Origin: an uncultured Saprospiraceae bacterium
GTDB lineage: Bacteria > Bacteroidota > Bacteroidia > Chitinophagales > Saprospiraceae
Reading direction: 5' to 3'
NCBI GenBank assembly: GCA_937959095.1
Contig: CALGLY010000067.1
Span: 1-7,495, forward strand
Length of the DNA: 7,495 nucleotides
Part shown: one piece after another, positions 6,086 to 7,495 of the stretch
How positions within the stretch are numbered: the first letter of the stretch is position 1
Layout: every line of letters begins with the position of its first letter
Notes under the pieces: generated by a model
What the model was told of the DNA's origin: nothing
Seen by the model: only the letters and a program-made list of their open reading frames with translations
The model's database searches: none
Made by a program: the position numbers and the translations under genes

Positions 6086-6574
6086 TTTAATGCTTGGTGT
6101 TGGTCGTGACGCTAGGAACGATTAATATCAAGTATTAAAGTTCAGTCTTTTGGGAGCGTTAGCGGACAAAAACTGACTAAGTTCTATTAGAAAATTAGCT
6201 GCAGCTTGCAGCTATAAAAAACGAGGACAAAATGACTTTAGCTCTGGCGTACCGTAAGCGTATGGAGCGACTAGTGCTAGCTAGTAAAGTACGTTAGTAG
6301 GGTAGATAGCAACATTTTTTATGCAAACGTTAGAGCAGCTAGGCGGCTCCCAAAGCGGTACGCAAACTAGGGCTGTGTAATGCTTATGTTTTTCAATTGA
6401 TTTTATCAGTTGAAAATATAAGGATGAGAACAGCCATGATGACGAGCATGCAAGCCTAGAACTATGACAGAGTGAACGGCTAGAGAATGGTAATGTAAAT
6501 ACTCGGGTTGGCTTGTGCCTGTGGTACAAAAGTACTGGCGTAGTACTAGAAAGCAGCTTCTGAGGAAGCATACC
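6086..6574 (+). repeat. Right structured terminal element (inverted, diverged copy of 748-1277)
   Basis: This non-coding stretch starts 2 bases after the degenerate recombinase stop and reads outward on the plus strand. Stems in order are 6086-6096 with 6129-6139, 6142-6152 with 6167-6176, 6196-6203 with 6207-6214 (loop GCT), 6275-6279 with 6307-6311 followed by six T (6315-6320), 6333-6336 with 6346-6349, 6371-6376 with 6430-6435, and 6456-6464 with 6541-6549 enclosing 6524-6527 with 6532-6535. In the best block (6417-6483 against 813-881) I count about 54 of 69 identical columns, and 10 of the 13 substitutions are transitions. The element may be a transcribed structured RNA or a recombination or replication end. 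The minus-strand frame at 6281-6571 is not supported as a gene. Confidence 0.75.
6371..6435 (+). repeat. 65-base nearly continuous hairpin in right structured element
   Basis: GGCTGT pairs with ACAGCC at the base. ATGCTTAT then pairs with ATAAGGAT (one mismatch), and the tip is a 12-bp stem TTTTCAATTGAT/ATCAGTTGAAAA (6390-6401 with 6405-6416, one G-T pair) with loop TTT. In the left copy the base stem is retained with a compensated pair, but the tip is replaced. Confidence 0.75.
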
Positions 6575-6713
6575 ACATTCCCTTTTTTAAATTTATATAA
6601 CTATTTTTTTCAACTGAACTCGAAGAATCACGCAGTAAATAAAGTCAATTGAAAGAAATAGTTTTACCTTTACAGAGCATGCCAAAAGGGTGTGCAGAGG
6701 GCTTGAAAAATAG
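6575..6713. other. AT-rich spacer between element and RHS tip
   Basis: No gene or strong structure is visible. It is rich in A and T runs, with a weak promoter-like patch near 6660-6680. An in-frame stop at 6711-6713 closes the RHS frame on its left, and RHS similarity begins immediately afterwards. Confidence 0.4.
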
Positions 6714-7481
6714 TGTACAGAACTTTACGAGAGCACTAAACACCTTGGTAATGTGCTGGTTACTTTCAGTGATAAAAAGCTTGGACAAGTTAATAGCATG
6801 ATCTCTACCCAAGCAGATTATTATGAAGCTATTGTTACTACAGCGAGTGACTATTATCCTTTCGGTTGGTCTATGCCAAATCGTAAACTTAATACTGAAA
6901 ATTATCAGTTTGGCTTTAATGGACAAGAGACCGATACCGAATGGAATGGTGGGCAATCTGTTAACTTCCTGTTCCGTGTCCTTGATCCTAGAATTGGGCG
7001 CTTCCTTTCTGTTGACCCACTTGCACCAAGTTATCCTTGGTATACTCCTTATCAATTTGCTGGTAATACGCCTATTTGGGCTATCGATGTCGAAGGTGCT
7101 GAACCTGATCATACTAATGATGGAAGTGAAAGTACTAGTGATGGATCTGGAGGAAATGTTTCAAAAACAGGAAATGCTATTGAATATTCAGGTGAAAGTG
7201 AAGTAACAGTACGTGCAGATAAAATGACTACTAATGAAGCTGCTCAAAGAAAAATGACACGAGGAGGATTGTCTAAACAAGACAAAGTAGGTAAGTTAAA
7301 TAGTAGAACTTTAATGAACGCTTTTGCTGATGCAAGGGCTAATGGGGAAGGAGGAGATTTCGATGAAACATTTAGGTCTCCCAATAAAATTTTTGGTTCA
7401 ATAACAAGTTTTGTGGAAGATGAGAAAAAGTGTAGCTTTCCAGTATGGAAAACGAGAACAAAATATACGCAAAACTATTAG
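6714..7481 (+). pseudogene. Orphan RHS tip: end of RHS core plus variable C-terminal domain, 5'-truncated
   Basis: The frame opens after a TAG at 6711-6713, and RHS similarity starts almost at once (YESTKHLGNVLVTFSD). It continues through YYPFGW, YQFGFNGQETDTEW, FRVLDPRIGRFLSVDPL, SYPWYTPYQFAGN and AIDVEGAEP. This last sequence is the conserved junction after which RHS proteins carry exchangeable toxin domains. The only nearby start is a GTG at 6753, inside the conserved HLGNV motif, and the large beta-cocoon shell upstream is missing, so this is not a complete gene. It is best read as a displaced toxin-cassette reservoir that can be swapped onto a full RHS gene by recombination. The C-terminal part after residue 118 (from the GTG) is Gly/Ser-rich, then polar and of unknown function. 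It ends at 7481, possibly early because of a frameshift near 7425-7429. Confidence 0.75.
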
Positions 7482-7495
7482 GGATTTCTACCCTA
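7420..7495 (+). other. Alternative reading frame at the end of the RHS tip (frameshift continuation or overlapping gene)
   Basis: In the +1 frame an open stretch runs to the window edge and reads naturally (SVAFQYGKREQNIRKTIRDF). The original frame ends in an unconvincing CSFPVWKTRTKYTQNY followed by a stop. Removing one A from the five-A run at 7425-7429 would join EDEK to SVAFQYGK. Alternatively the ATG at 7420 starts an immunity gene overlapping the toxin by about 60 bases, which would be unusually long. Confidence 0.35.

Larger units (their letters stand above)
748..6574. mobile_element. Putative integrative element: XRE, primase-helicase, active + degenerate tyrosine recombinases, structured inverted ends
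   Basis: The boundaries come from the outermost matching bases of the two inverted structured regions. The left end reads GGTGTTCCTCCGCAGAAGC and the reverse complement of the right end reads GGTATGCTTCCTCAGAAGC. The module holds an autoregulator-like XRE gene, a divergent three-gene operon (primase-ATPase, recombinase, degenerate recombinase) and nothing else. RHS toxin cassettes flank it on both sides. I see no clear target-site duplication, DDE transposase, conjugation gene or phage structural gene. Tyrosine recombinases with a replication protein and a repressor are common in integrative elements and phage satellites, but I do not recognise this combination with about 0.5 kb structured inverted ends. 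The exact limits and the mobility itself are inferred. Confidence 0.55.

Noticed and set aside
6281..6571. 96-residue minus-strand frame in the right structured element
   Set aside because: Composition is unlike a protein (many Ser/Leu/Cys), it spans stems better explained by folding, and the matching left region has no equivalent frame.
6086..6574. Group I or II intron, tmRNA or RNase P RNA
   Set aside because: I could not find the diagnostic catalytic-core words of these RNAs, and no intron-encoded reverse transcriptase or homing nuclease is present.
6645..7112. 155-residue minus-strand frame opposite the RHS tip
   Set aside because: It is antisense to unmistakable RHS core motifs on the plus strand.
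6823..7206. 127-residue plus-strand frame overlapping the RHS tip
   Set aside because: It is an out-of-frame shadow of the RHS coding sequence, rich in Leu/Ile, with no motif.

Overview
The window looks like an accessory region of a low-GC member of the Bacteroidota. The RHS tip at 6714-7481 has the wording typical of that phylum (HLGNV, FGFNGQE, DPRIGRFLSVDPL, PYQFAGN). The possible promoters also resemble the Bacteroidota -33/-7 type rather than the E. coli type. A marine Saprospira/Aureispira-like organism is my guess from the RHS style, not a demonstrated assignment.

Layout from left to right. (1) 3-413 is the C-terminal end of an RHS-type polymorphic toxin, followed one base later by its probable immunity gene (415-747). 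(2) 748-6574 is a self-contained module that I interpret as an integrative mobile element. It holds an XRE-family regulator on the minus strand (1290-1649). Divergent from it are a CHC2/TOPRIM primase fused to an AAA+-like ATPase and a winged helix (1831-4317), and two tandem overlapping tyrosine recombinases (4421-5254 and 5244-6083). (3) 6714-7481 is a 5'-truncated orphan RHS tip with another variable C-terminus, which may be frameshifted near its end.

The most unusual signal lies in the two long non-coding stretches, 748-1289 and 6084-6574. They are diverged inverted copies of one roughly 490-530 nt element. Each begins just after the last gene of a transcript and runs outward to the module edge. 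Primary sequence is only partly conserved, but a series of stems is kept in the same order. Several stems change both partners (GGCGGT/ACCGCC against GGCTGT/ACAGCC; the CTAGAACCA stem against CTAGAACTA), which suggests selection on folded RNA or folded single-stranded DNA.

How the parts may work together. The first recombinase keeps every expected catalytic residue. The second has lost the first Arg, the Lys, the first His of HxxR and the nucleophilic Tyr, so it is probably a non-catalytic partner. Structured ends, one active and one dead recombinase, and a dedicated primase-helicase fit a model in which folded single-stranded ends are recombined by a single strand exchange and finished by replication. 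That model is inference. The module sits between RHS toxin cassettes, so it may also take part in their rearrangement, or may simply have inserted there.
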